A stretch of DNA of 64,000 nucleotides, from assembly GCF_000018145.1 (NCBI RefSeq), contig NC_009952.1, forward strand, positions 3,286,001 to 3,350,000, in the 5' to 3' direction. Of this stretch, positions 8,562-19,601 are shown piece by piece. The notes below the pieces were generated by a model that did no database searches, was not told the origin of the DNA, and saw only the letters and a list, made by a program, of their open reading frames with translations. A program made the translations under genes and the position numbers. The DNA comes from Dinoroseobacter shibae DFL 12 = DSM 16493. Its GTDB lineage: Bacteria; Pseudomonadota; Alphaproteobacteria; Rhodobacterales; Rhodobacteraceae. Positions within the stretch are counted from its first letter, which is position 1, and each line of letters begins with the position of its first letter.

Positions 8562-8579
8562 GTCTGGTGGAGACCAGAC
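8562..8579 (+). promoter_or_regulatory. Leader stem-loop upstream of glpV
   Basis: GTCTGGT (8562-8568) pairs with ACCAGAC (8573-8579) around a GGAG loop, ending 22 bases before the glpV start. The real Shine-Dalgarno GGAGGAG lies downstream at about 8590-8597. It may affect mRNA stability or initiation. Confidence 0.35.
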
Positions 8580-8601
8580 AAGACCATTTGGGAGGAGACC
8601 G

Positions 8602-10341
<1,740 letters not shown>

Positions 10342-10355
10342 CGCCATGAACCCGG

Positions 10356-10378
10356 GGGCCGCCGTATCGCGGCGGCCC
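10356..10378 (+). terminator. Strong stem-loop between glpV and glpS
   Basis: GGGCCGCCG (10356-10364) pairs perfectly with CGGCGGCCC (10370-10378) around TATCG. It follows the glpV stop by 14 bases and precedes glpS by 35 bases, and has no U-run. It likely stabilises the glpV message or partly terminates, giving more binding protein than membrane components. Confidence 0.55.
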
Positions 10379-10413
10379 TCCCCTCTCTGGGATTGGAACA
10401 GGGCGCATCGCGC

Positions 10414-11475
10414 ATGATCGAGCTGCAGGAAGTGACCAAGCGCGTCGGGCGCGTCACCCATATCAAACCCACCTCGCTGGTCTTTCATCCCGGCGAATTC
10501 AACGTCCTTCTGGGCGCCACGGGCACCGGGAAAACCTCGCTGATCAAGCTGATGGCCGGTCTCGACCCCATGGCCTCCGGCCGCATCCTGATGGGCGGGC
10601 AGGACGTCACGAAGCTGAACACGCAGAAACGCCAGATCAGCCTCGTCCACCAGTTCTTCGTCAACTACCCCCATATGTCGGTCTTTGAAAACATCGCCTC
10701 CCCCCTGCGGGTCGCAGGCATGGCCAAGAGCGAAATTCAGGGCCGCGTGGAAGAGGCCGCCGACCTTCTGCAACTGCGCCCGATGCTCCACCGCAAACCC
10801 AACGAGCTGTCAGGCGGCCAGCAGCAGCGCACGGCCCTGGCCCGCGCCATCGCCAAGGACAGCCGCGCGGTGTTCCTCGACGAGCCGCTCGCCAATCTCG
10901 ACTACAAGCTGCGCGAGGAACTGCGCGAGCAACTGCCCGAGCTGTTCGCCGGGCGCGGGGCGGTCGTGGTCTATGCCACCTCCGAGCCCGAAGAGGCGCT
11001 GATGCTCGGCGGCCGCACCGCGCTGATGGACGACGGCCGCGTGACGCAGTTCGGCCCCACGGCCCAGGTCTATCGCGAGCCCGAGAACCTGACCGCCGCG
11101 CGGGTGTTCTCGGACCCGCCGATCAACGCGGCCGAGATCACCAAGCAAGGGGCACAGATCCGGATGCAGAACGGCGCGGGGTGGGAGGTCTCGGGCCCGC
11201 CCGCCGCCCTGCCCGACGGGCGCTACACCGTCGCCGTGCGCCCCCACCGCGTCACCCCCCAGCGCAGCCATGACGCCGAGGTCGAGCTGCGCGGCACGGT
11301 GCTGGTCACCGAGCTGTCGGGGTCGGAATCCAGTGCCCATTTCCGCCTCGGCGACACCGACTGGGTCTCCCTCGCCCATGGCGTGCACCCCTACAAGGTC
11401 GGCGAAGAGCACGTCTTCTACATGAACCCCGAGAACTGCCGCTATTTCGGCACCGATGGAAAGAGGGTGGCCTGA
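10414..11475 (+). CDS. glpS: ABC transporter ATPase GlpS-like, lacks the switch histidine
   Basis: 353 residues from ATG 10414 (a TTG at 10393 is possible but adds no domain). Walker A GATGTGKT, Q-loop VHQ, intact signature LSGGQQQR and Walker B VFLDEPL are all present, then a C-terminal TOBE-like regulatory domain. At the H-loop the sequence reads YATSEPEEA where the family has YVTHDQxEA, so the catalytic switch His is Ser. It is paired with GlpT, which keeps the His but has lost the signature motif. It lies between glpV and glpT, 1 base from the latter. Confidence 0.85.
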   Translation: MIELQEVTKRVGRVTHIKPTSLVFHPGEFNVLLGATGTGKTSLIKLMAGLDPMASGRILMGGQDVTKLNTQKRQISLVHQFFVNYPHMSVFENIASPLRVAGMAKSEIQGRVEEAADLLQLRPMLHRKPNELSGGQQQRTALARAIAKDSRAVFLDEPLANLDYKLREELREQLPELFAGRGAVVVYATSEPEEALMLGGRTALMDDGRVTQFGPTAQVYREPENLTAARVFSDPPINAAEITKQGAQIRMQNGAGWEVSGPPAALPDGRYTVAVRPHRVTPQRSHDAEVELRGTVLVTELSGSESSAHFRLGDTDWVSLAHGVHPYKVGEEHVFYMNPENCRYFGTDGKRVA

Positions 11476-11476
11476 C

Positions 11477-12546
<1,070 letters not shown>

Positions 12547-12550
<4 letters not shown>

Positions 12551-13410
12551 AAACCGAAAACCAGAAAGCCTGGTTCTTCGTGCTGCCGGTCCTGTTCCTT
12601 GTGGCCTTCAACGCACTCGTGCCGATGATGACCGTGGTCAACTACTCGGTGCAGGAAACCTTCGGCAACAACACCTTCTTCTGGCAGGGCCTGGATTGGT
12701 TCGAGCAGATCCTCCGCTCCGACCGCTTCCAGGCCGCCTTGGGACGCCAGTTCATGTTCACCGCGATCATCCTGGCGATCGAGATCCCGCTGGGCATCAT
12801 CGTGGCCCTGTCCATGCCGCGCAAGGGGATCTGGGTGCCCGTCTGCCTCGTGCTGATGGCGCTGCCGATGCTGATCCCGTGGAACGTGGTGGGCGCGATG
12901 TGGAACATCTTCGCCCTGCCCAAGATCGGGATGCTGGGGTACTTCATGAACGATGTGCTGGGCGTGCATTACGACATGACCCAGGACCCGCTGGCGGCCT
13001 GGATCACCGTGATCGTCATGGATGTGTGGCACTGGACCTCGCTGGTGGTGCTGCTGTGCTACGCGGGCCTGGTGTCGATCCCCGACGCCTACTACCAGGC
13101 GGCCAAGATCGACGGCGCCTCGCCCTGGGCCGTGTTCCGCTACATCCAGTTGCCCAAGATGAAGACCGTGCTGACCATCGCGATCCTGCTGCGCTTCATG
13201 GACAGCTTCAACATCTACACCGAACCCTTCGTGCTCACCGGCGGGGGGCCGGGCAACTCCACCACGCTGCTGTCCATCGACCTGGTGAAGATCGCCCTGG
13301 GGCAGTTCGACCTCGGCCCGGCGGCGGCCATGAGCCTGATCTACTTCGCCATCACCCTGCTGGTGAGCTGGGTCTTCTACACCCTGATGACCAAGGATGA
13401 CCCGAAATGA
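12547..13410 (+). CDS. glpP: ABC transporter permease GlpP-like
   Basis: 287 residues with six membrane segments, the first at about 10-30. The EAA cytoplasmic loop is seen as YYQAAKIDGASPWAVFRYIQLPKMK in two pieces around residue 190, where it contacts the ATPases. It belongs to the MalF-type inner-membrane permeases. Overlaps glpT by ATGA and glpQ by 4 bases. Confidence 0.88.
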
Positions 13411-14204
13411 GAAAACGCAGTCTCATCCCGATCTTCTACATCCTGTTCCTGATGCTGCCGATCTACTGGCTGGTGACGATGTCGTTCAAGACCACGAACG
13501 AGATCCTGGCGGGCTTCACGCTTTTCCCGCAAACCTTCACGCTGGACAGCTACATCACCATCTTCACCGACCCGACCTGGTACTGGGGCTATATCAACTC
13601 GATCATCTACGTGTCGCTGAACACCGTGCTGTCGGTCGCGGTGGCCCTGCCCGCGGCCTATGCCTTCTCGCGCTACCGGTTTCTCGGCGACAAGCAGCTG
13701 TTCTTCTGGCTGCTCACCAACCGCATGGCGCCCGCCGCGGTCTTCGCCCTGCCGTTCTTCCAGCTCTATTCCTCGGTGAAGATCTTCGACACCCACCTCG
13801 CCGTGGCCCTGGCGCACACGCTCTTCAATGTCCCACTGGCGGTCTGGATCTTGGAGGGGTTCATGCGCTCGATCCCCAAGGAGCTGGACGAGACCGCCTA
13901 TGTCGACGGCTACTCCTTCCCGCGCTTCTTCATCAAGATCTTCCTGCCCAATATCGGCGCGGGCGTGGGCGTGGCGGCGTTCTTCTGCTTCATGTTCTCC
14001 TGGGTGGAGATGCTGCTGGCCAAGACCCTGACGGCGGTCGAAGCCAAGCCCATCGCCGCGGTGATGACCCGCACAGCGTCCAGCGCGGGCTACGAGCTGG
14101 GCCTGCTGGCGGCCGCCGGAACGCTGACCATCATTCCCGGCGCGATCGTGATCTATTTCGTGCGCAACTACATCGCGCGCGGCTTCGCCATGGGGAGGGT
14201 GTGA
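13407..14204 (+). CDS. glpQ: ABC transporter permease GlpQ-like
   Basis: 265 residues with six membrane segments. The EAA loop reads ELDETAYVDGYSFPRFFIKI with the following LPNIGAG. MalG-type partner of GlpP. The stop and the start of the next gene share a base (TGATG). This glpQ is the transporter permease of the Rhizobium nomenclature, not glycerophosphodiester phosphodiesterase. Confidence 0.88.
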   Translation: MRKRSLIPIFYILFLMLPIYWLVTMSFKTTNEILAGFTLFPQTFTLDSYITIFTDPTWYWGYINSIIYVSLNTVLSVAVALPAAYAFSRYRFLGDKQLFFWLLTNRMAPAAVFALPFFQLYSSVKIFDTHLAVALAHTLFNVPLAVWILEGFMRSIPKELDETAYVDGYSFPRFFIKIFLPNIGAGVGVAAFFCFMFSWVEMLLAKTLTAVEAKPIAAVMTRTASSAGYELGLLAAAGTLTIIPGAIVIYFVRNYIARGFAMGRV

Positions 14205-14602
14205 TGCGCGTCCTCCTCCCCCTCCTACTGACCCCCGGCATGGCCGCCGCCCAACAGGCCGGCTGGGGCAATGTCGGTCAACCCGAAGAGACAGGCTTCT
14301 CCTGGACCGACCCGCTCTGGCCCGATTTCTGGATGGCCTGGACGCCCGCGACCCTCGCCGTCTTCATCGGCATCTTCTCGGCCATCGCCGTCATCGGCCT
14401 GATGGAGGGGTTCAAGTACAAGGACGGGTTGGAGCGCAAGGGCGTGCTCGGCCTGACCACCACCCTGGGCGACCGGCTTTTCATCACCCTGCTCGGCTCG
14501 GTCTACATCTTCCTCGCCTGGCTCGGCTTCATCGGCCAACCGATCTGGACCCCGCTTGCCCTCGCCATCGCCTGGGGCATCTTCACCTTCTGGAAGGTCT
14601 GA
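14204..14602 (+). CDS. glpU: Small integral membrane protein, DUF2160 family, GlpU-like
   Basis: 132 residues. Signal-like or first membrane segment MRVLLPLLLTPGMAAAQ, then LWPDFWMAWTPATLAVFIGIFS, a polar loop with GLERKGVLGLTTTLGDR, and two closing membrane helices. This is the conserved small protein found with this importer class; its role is not established. The start overlaps the glpQ stop by one base, showing it belongs to the same operon. Confidence 0.82.
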   Translation: MRVLLPLLLTPGMAAAQQAGWGNVGQPEETGFSWTDPLWPDFWMAWTPATLAVFIGIFSAIAVIGLMEGFKYKDGLERKGVLGLTTTLGDRLFITLLGSVYIFLAWLGFIGQPIWTPLALAIAWGIFTFWKV

Positions 14603-14640
14603 GCGACCGCCGCCCCCGAAACCACCCAGGCCCGGAACCC

Positions 14641-15048
14641 ATGCGCAAGAAAAAACCCGCCCACCTGCTGACCGATGTCGAACTGGAATTCATGACCGAG
14701 CTCTGGGTCCTGGGCGAGGGCGGCGTGCGCGACGTGCTGGACCGGCTGCCACCGGAGCGCAACCTCGCCTATACTTCCGGGGCGACCATCCTGCGCATTC
14801 TCGACGACAAGGGGTTCGTCTCCAGCCGCAAGGAGGGCAAGACGCTCATCTATACCCCTGTGCTGGAAAAGGACGCCTATCAGACCCGGTCGCTGCAAAA
14901 TCTGTCGCGCACGCTTTTTGACGACACACCGGCCAGTCTTGTGGCACGGTTGGTGGATGATGCGGGGCTGAGCGCCTCGGATCTGGAGGATATTCGGGCG
15001 CTGGTGGAGAGGAGGCTCCAGGATGACGGCGATGACCCCCGCGATTGA
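14641..15048 (+). CDS. BlaI/MecI/CopY-family transcriptional repressor
   Basis: 135 residues. N-terminal winged helix begins LTDVELEFMTELWVLGEGGVRDVLDRLP and continues SGATILRILDDKGFVSSRKEGKTLIYTP, the standard BlaI DNA-binding domain; the C-terminal half is the helical dimerisation part, where such proteins are cleaved on induction. It overlaps the M56 peptidase gene by 26 bases, the usual blaI-blaR1 arrangement. No beta-lactamase or penicillin-binding protein gene is nearby, so its target is unknown; the downstream secreted repeat protein is a candidate. Confidence 0.9.
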   Translation: MRKKKPAHLLTDVELEFMTELWVLGEGGVRDVLDRLPPERNLAYTSGATILRILDDKGFVSSRKEGKTLIYTPVLEKDAYQTRSLQNLSRTLFDDTPASLVARLVDDAGLSASDLEDIRALVERRLQDDGDDPRD

Positions 15049-16168
15049 TCTGTTCATTGATGCGAATATCTTGCTGCTGCTGGCTTTCTGCCTCTGGCGC
15101 GTTGCGCAATTTTTTCTGCAGCGCACGGCCCTGCGCCACGACCACGGGTTCCAGGCCGGTTTGCTCAAGACGGTGCTGTTGATCACCCTTCTGAGCCCGA
15201 TTCTCGGCCTCGGTTTCACCAGCTTGGGAAACTATCTCGTCCCCGACACTCCGACGACGCTCAGCGACATTGCCGTGGCGGCATATCTCGGCGGCAGCAT
15301 CGCGATGCCTGCGGTGGACTTCGAGGCCCTGCTGAATACCCGCAGAACATTTGTGGAAACCTTCTCCGCGGGGAAGGTTTCCTGGGCCGCACCGCTGCTG
15401 GCGGGTTTCGCGGTGGTGAGTGTTGCGTTGACCCTCCGGCTGCTGCGTTCCGCCCTCTGCGTTCGGCGCACCCTGGCCGACAGCTACCTGTGGCGGCGCA
15501 CCGGGCGGGTGGATATCCGGCTCTCGGATCGAATCACCGTGCCCTTCGCGGCGCGCGGTTTGCGGCGGCGGCATGTGGTCCTGCCCACCTGCCTGCTGAC
15601 CCGGCCCCGTGACCTGCGCGTGGTGCTCGCCCACGAGTTCCAGCACCTGCGCGCGGGCGACGTGGAATGGGAGCTGGCGCTGGAAGCCCTCCGTCCCCTG
15701 GTGTTCTGGAACCCGGCCTTCATTCTGTGGAAACGCGCGTTCGAGAAACTGCGCGAGCTGAGCTGCGACCAGAGGGTCCTCGCCTCCCGCTGCATCACGC
15801 CGCACGAGTACGCGGCCTGTTTGCTGACTTTCTGCGCGCGTCGCCGGACCGGCCCCGCCCTTGCCCGGGTGGCCTTCGTGTCAGTGGCGCCGAACACGCC
15901 CAAGCGCGTGTTGGAGCATCGCATCCTGTCGCTTTACCGCCTGCCCAGCTTCCGCCACACCCGGCCCATGCTGGCCGCGCTGGCGCTGGTCCTTGCCCTG
16001 GGCATCGGCAGCATCGCCGCCACCGTGCGCGCCCCGGGCGACTGGAGCCAGGATCGCCTGATGCTGTCGACCATCGTCAATCTCGAACGCCTCGACGCCA
16101 TCACCCGGCAGCAGGGCCGCGCCACCCCGGCCAGCGGCCTGCTCGGCGTCGCCCCCATGTCCCGCTAG
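15023..16168 (+). CDS. BlaR1-type M56 membrane metallopeptidase without sensor domain
   Basis: 381 residues. Membrane helices at about 10-30, 48-68 and 123-142, then a cytoplasmic zinc-peptidase domain with H204-E205-F-Q-H208 (HEFQH) and the downstream LRELSCDQRV third-ligand helix, and a final membrane helix near 320-340. Only about 40 residues follow, so the periplasmic penicillin-binding domain of true BlaR1 is absent. It probably cleaves the BlaI-type partner after some envelope signal. The ATG at 15023 is preceded by GAGGAGG and lies inside the repressor gene. Confidence 0.88.
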   Translation: MTAMTPAIDLFIDANILLLLAFCLWRVAQFFLQRTALRHDHGFQAGLLKTVLLITLLSPILGLGFTSLGNYLVPDTPTTLSDIAVAAYLGGSIAMPAVDFEALLNTRRTFVETFSAGKVSWAAPLLAGFAVVSVALTLRLLRSALCVRRTLADSYLWRRTGRVDIRLSDRITVPFAARGLRRRHVVLPTCLLTRPRDLRVVLAHEFQHLRAGDVEWELALEALRPLVFWNPAFILWKRAFEKLRELSCDQRVLASRCITPHEYAACLLTFCARRRTGPALARVAFVSVAPNTPKRVLEHRILSLYRLPSFRHTRPMLAALALVLALGIGSIAATVRAPGDWSQDRLMLSTIVNLERLDAITRQQGRATPASGLLGVAPMSR

Positions 16169-16651
16169 ACACCCCATCTTCCCCGCCGGGAAGGGCTGTT
16201 CACACCCACCTCCCCCCTGCCGCCCCCGAAACGCCCGCTCACGAAACATGTGATCCGCGTGTGTCGCGGGGCGGGTTTGGGCCCGATCGGGCGCCGTGTT
16301 GGAAACATCACCCGCGCGTGAGCCTTCGTGTCAGGCCAAGGCGCTGATATCGCTCGGCCTTTCGCAAAAACCACAAATCCGCGCGCACAAATACCCCTCA
16401 CCGCCTCGTGATGTGCAATTCCGCACATAGACCCCCCGCATCATCGCCGTTTCATTGCACCCCCGGCAGGTCCAAATCCATCCCATCGGCAGCACGGACA
16501 CACTCCAACCTGCCAAGCACGATCCTGCAAGACATCCGCACGGGTGTTCAAGCAAACCCCGGCCAAACCGGCCATCCAGACCCTACCGGCCCGCACACGG
16601 CCGCCACATCAACCGCGACACGCATCGCAACGCACACAAAGGACTACTCAC
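16169..16651. other. 483-base intergenic stretch without a credible gene
   Basis: No reading frame here has a ribosome site or coding-like protein; the short frames are Pro/Arg/His-rich shadows. It should hold the promoter of the downstream repeat protein. The only clear structure is the ATGTGC/GCACAT palindrome at 16411-16428. The base composition is C-rich on this strand (many CCC and CACA runs) compared with the neighbouring genes. Confidence 0.5.
16411..16428. promoter_or_regulatory. Inverted repeat ATGTGC-N6-GCACAT, candidate operator
   Basis: Perfect 6-base arms (16411-16416 and 16423-16428) with a 6-base spacer. The spacing equals that of CRP-family sites (TGTGA-N6-TCACA) with the fifth base of each half-site changed. 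It lies about 225 bases upstream of the repeat-protein start. Function is unproven. Confidence 0.35.
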
Positions 16652-17122
16652 ATGACACGCATCGCACTCATCGCCGCCCTGAGCACCGCCATCGCCGCCC
16701 CGGCCATCGCCAACACGCAACTCGAGCGCACCCTGGGCGTCGCACCCGGCGTCTACTCCTTCGCCGAACTGGCCGCGATCAAGGGCTCCTTCGACACCGA
16801 CACCGGCTACACCATCCCCGCACCGGGCGGCGTCGTCTCAACCCAGTCGGTCGGCATCTCGCCCGCCCACGCACAGCTGGCCGCGACCCTGGGCCTCGAC
16901 GCAGGCGACTATTCCTTCGCCGAACTGGCCGCCATCAAGGGCTCCTTCGACAGCGACACCGGCTACAACGCGTCCGCACCGGGCGGCGTCGTCTCCACCC
17001 AGTCGGTCGGCACCTCCCCCGCCCAGGCACAGCTGGCCGCCCAACTGGGCCTCGACGCAGCCGACTACTCCTTCGCAGACCTCGCCGCAATCAAGGGCGC
17101 AAAAGGCTCAAGCAACGAGTAA
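16652..17122 (+). CDS. Secreted protein built of 52-residue tandem repeats, unknown function
   Basis: 156 residues. Signal peptide to about A20 (MTRIALIAALSTAIAAPAIAN), then two full 52-residue repeats (24-75 and 76-127) and a 29-residue third (128-156). Each unit opens with LxxxLGxxxGxYSFAELAAIKG; full units continue SFDxDTGY and end in APGGVVSTQSVG. No Cys, no metal motif, no membrane helix in the mature part. The start at 16652 follows AAAGGA by 7 bases; an upstream frame to 16544 has no ribosome site. It is followed by a strong terminator, so it is a single-gene unit downstream of the BlaI/M56 pair. I do not recognise a characterised family. Confidence 0.85.
   Translation: MTRIALIAALSTAIAAPAIANTQLERTLGVAPGVYSFAELAAIKGSFDTDTGYTIPAPGGVVSTQSVGISPAHAQLAATLGLDAGDYSFAELAAIKGSFDSDTGYNASAPGGVVSTQSVGTSPAQAQLAAQLGLDAADYSFADLAAIKGAKGSSNE
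16721..17119 (+). repeat. Two full and one partial 156-bp coding repeats
   Basis: Units at 16721-16876, 16877-17032 and 17033-17119 encode the 52-residue protein repeats. Similarity is high at the DNA level too, with long identical stretches around the YSFAELAAIKG and GGVVSTQSVG codons, which indicates fairly recent duplication. Confidence 0.85.
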
Positions 17123-17133
17123 ACCAAAGCCAA

Positions 17134-17163
17134 GGCCGACCCCGAACACACCCGGGGTCGGCC
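17134..17163 (+). terminator. Rho-independent-like terminator after the repeat protein
   Basis: GGCCGACCCCG (17134-17144) pairs perfectly over 11 bases with CGGGGTCGGCC (17153-17163), with an 8-base loop. It starts 12 bases after the stop codon. The tract after it (ATTCGTCTGC) is only weakly U-rich. Confidence 0.7.
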
Positions 17164-17262
17164 ATTCGTCTGCAAAAAGAGGACCCTGAACGACTGACTT
17201 GATGCATTTGCACGCGGACCCGGTTCGTGGCACCCTGATTCTGGTTTTCGGAGAGTGGCCAC

Positions 17263-18162
17263 ATGGCGAAATCGACGTCCCGCACCGCCATCCTCGGGTT
17301 GGTCGCCTGCGCCTGCATGGCCCTGCCCGGCGCCGCGGACGTGCAAAAGAGCAGCCAAGGCACGGCGACCGTCTCCAAATCCAGTCTCGCGGCCTATTAC
17401 GCCACGCTGGAGGCGCAGTTCCTCGCACAAGGCAAGATGAAGACTGCGCGCCATGTGCCCAACGCCCCGATGGACCCGGTCTCTCTCCAGCGCGACTTCG
17501 TCCATATCGCACTTCACAAGGAATATGGCAGCGGGTTGAGCGCCTCGGGCAGCAAGACCGCCAAGCCGCTTCTGCGCTGGGAAACGCCCGTGCGGGTGCA
17601 GGTGCAGTTCGGCCCGAACGTGCCCAAGTCGAACCGGGCCAAGGATGTCCGGACCATCTCGACCTATGTCAACACGCTGGCCCGCGCCACGCGCCACCCG
17701 ATCACCCTGAACCCGCACAAGCCCAATTTCCATGTGCTCGTGGTGACCGAGGCGGAGCGGAAATCCCTGGCCAAGACCCTGCCCAAGCTGATCCCGGGCA
17801 TTGCCGCCTCGACCGTGAACAGTATCGCGCGGATGCGGCCCAACCACCTGTGCATGGTGGTGGCCGAGCCCCATGGCAACCGGCGCAAGGGGTTTCGCCG
17901 CGCGGTGGCGATCGTGCGGGCCGAGCATCCGGACCGGATGCGCGTCTCCTGCATCCAGGAGGAGTTGGCCCAGGGGCTGGGCCTGTCGAACGACCACAAG
18001 GAGGTCTGGCCGTCGATCTTCAACGACGACCAGGAGTTCGCCCTGCTGACCAAGCGCGACGAGAAGCTGCTGGGCATGCTCTATGACCCCCGGCTGCGGT
18101 CGGGGATGAAGATCGACGAGGTCGCGCCCTACCTGCACGCGGTGGCCAGCGCGCAGTTCTGA
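17263..18162 (+). CDS. DUF2927-domain putative lipoprotein
   Basis: 299 residues. The N-terminus GLVACAC offers a lipobox-like LVAC with Cys16, so it may be a lipoprotein; otherwise a Sec signal ends near GAAD. The C-terminal half carries the DUF2927 signature: CIQEELAQGLGLSND, PSIFNDDQEFALLT, LLGMLYDPRLRSGM. The EELAQGLG segment with the preceding Cys resembles a degenerate zincin-like helix but lacks HExxH. The family is common in Rhodobacteraceae and of unknown function. It converges with the RraA-like gene, 7 bases apart. Confidence 0.82.
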   Translation: MAKSTSRTAILGLVACACMALPGAADVQKSSQGTATVSKSSLAAYYATLEAQFLAQGKMKTARHVPNAPMDPVSLQRDFVHIALHKEYGSGLSASGSKTAKPLLRWETPVRVQVQFGPNVPKSNRAKDVRTISTYVNTLARATRHPITLNPHKPNFHVLVVTEAERKSLAKTLPKLIPGIAASTVNSIARMRPNHLCMVVAEPHGNRRKGFRRAVAIVRAEHPDRMRVSCIQEELAQGLGLSNDHKEVWPSIFNDDQEFALLTKRDEKLLGMLYDPRLRSGMKIDEVAPYLHAVASAQF

Positions 18163-18169
18163 ACGCCCT

Positions 18170-18880
18170 TCAGGTGCGCCGGGCCTCGAACACCGCCCAG
18201 GCCTCTTCGAGCTTTCCCAGGTCGAACCCCGGCGCCCGGGCAGGCCCGAGAATCAGGGCCTCGTTCTCGATCACCGTGGCGATGGCGGCCTCGAGTGACG
18301 GGATCACGTCCTCGGGGATGACCAGCGCGCCGTGGCGATCCGCATGGACGAGATCGTCCTCGGCGACCTGCAGGCCAAGGATCGACACCTCGCAGCCCAG
18401 TTCGCGGACATGGACGAAGCCATGGCTGACCCCGATGGAGCCCGCCAGCACCGGGAAGCCATCATCATGGACGTCGAGATCGCGCATCACCCCGTTGGTC
18501 ACGGCCCCGGCCATGCCCAGCCCCTTGTGGACCGCCACATGGACCTCCCCCCACCACCCGGCGATGCAGTTGGGGTAATCCAGATCCTCGATCACCGCGA
18601 CGGTGGGCTGGGGGCCGCGGGCCATGGCCCGGTAATAGGCGCGGCGGCGGGCCTTGATGGTGTCCTCCGCCTCGGTCGGGGGCGCGAGCCCTGCGATCCT
18701 GGCGGTGCGGGCGCGGCCCACCATGGGCGGCATGCCGGGGCGGGAATGCTGCATCGTGCCGCGCGTCAGGCGGGCAAAGCCGCGGCCGCCCTGCACCACC
18801 TCGATGGCGTTGCAAACGGTCGGGGTGTCCACGGCCCGGAGGCGGTCAAGCAACGTGGGAGGGATCGGTCTGCGGTCCAT
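18170..18880 (-). CDS. RraA-like protein (HMG/CHA aldolase-type family)
   Basis: 236 residues. The core GAVTNGVMRDLDVH matches the RraA-fold active-site signature GGxxxGxxRD, and the PTVCNAIE start is typical. Family members include 4-hydroxy-4-methyl-2-oxoglutarate/4-carboxy-4-hydroxy-2-oxoadipate aldolases and oxaloacetate decarboxylases, as well as the RNase E inhibitor. In this catabolic operon an aldolase or decarboxylase role is more likely. The start at 18880 has GAGGA 6-10 bases upstream; it overlaps the hydrolase gene by 35 bases. A longer frame to 19027 would extend through the hydrolase. Confidence 0.8.
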   Translation of the reverse strand: MDRRPIPPTLLDRLRAVDTPTVCNAIEVVQGGRGFARLTRGTMQHSRPGMPPMVGRARTARIAGLAPPTEAEDTIKARRRAYYRAMARGPQPTVAVIEDLDYPNCIAGWWGEVHVAVHKGLGMAGAVTNGVMRDLDVHDDGFPVLAGSIGVSHGFVHVRELGCEVSILGLQVAEDDLVHADRHGALVIPEDVIPSLEAAIATVIENEALILGPARAPGFDLGKLEEAWAVFEARRT

Positions 18881-19598
18881 GGGAGTCCTCGGGGTTGGGG
18901 GAAAGCACCTGGGCAAGCCCGTCGCGGATGGCCTGCGCCACCCGGTCGGGGTCTTCGAGCAGGGCGAAATGGCCCAGCCCATCGGGGACCGCGAGGGTGG
19001 CACGGGGCATGTCGCGGGCGATGTCACAGACCATGTCCGGCGGGGTCATCCGGTCTTCGGCGCCGGTGACGAATACCGTGGGCAGGTGGGTCGCACGCAG
19101 GGCCGCCGCCGCGCCGGGGCGGGAGGCGGCGAGGTCGGTCTGGGCCGGGATCAGGGACGCGGTTGCCGCGGCCATGACGGCCACCCGGTCGCGCAGTCCC
19201 GTGCCCCGGTCGGTGGACATGGCTTCCCAGTTCTGTGCGACCCAGGCCGGGCCCTCCCCCGCCAGCACCCGGTCGCGCACCGCAAGGCGGCCCGCGCGGT
19301 TCTCGGGCGGGTCGGGATGGGGGTTGGCCGCCAGCAGGACGAGCGCCCTGGCGCGCGCGAGGGCGGGCAGGTTGTGCGACAGGATCAGCGCGCCGAGGCT
19401 GAAGCCGCAGACGATCTCGCCCCCCTGCACCGCCGCGCGCAGCCGGTCGCCATAGTCGGTGACCGCGGGCGCGTCGGGCATCAGGACATGACGGCGCGCC
19501 GGGGCCACGCCGAGACGGTCGAGGATGGGTGCGAACACCTCCCCCGTGCACAGGGTGCCGGGCACCAGGACCCAGGCGTCGGACGCATGGGGGATCAT
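18846..19598 (-). CDS. Alpha/beta-hydrolase
   Basis: 250 residues with the fold's order: oxyanion region VLVPGTLCTG, nucleophile elbow GFSLGAL (Ser), acid near VTGAEDRMTPP (Asp), and catalytic His in GLGHFALLEDP. No signal peptide, so cytoplasmic. Possibly a lactonase or esterase acting on an intermediate of the pathway that includes the bicupin and RraA-like proteins. It lies 3 bases from the bicupin gene and overlaps the RraA-like gene. Confidence 0.85.
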   Translation of the reverse strand: MIPHASDAWVLVPGTLCTGEVFAPILDRLGVAPARRHVLMPDAPAVTDYGDRLRAAVQGGEIVCGFSLGALILSHNLPALARARALVLLAANPHPDPPENRAGRLAVRDRVLAGEGPAWVAQNWEAMSTDRGTGLRDRVAVMAAATASLIPAQTDLAASRPGAAAALRATHLPTVFVTGAEDRMTPPDMVCDIARDMPRATLAVPDGLGHFALLEDPDRVAQAIRDGLAQVLSPNPEDSHGPQTDPSHVA

Positions 19599-19601
19599 GG
19601 C

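Noticed and set aside
16544-16651. Longer start for the repeat protein at 16544
   Set aside because: It would place a 36-residue basic tail before a clear signal peptide and has no ribosome site; ATG 16652 does.
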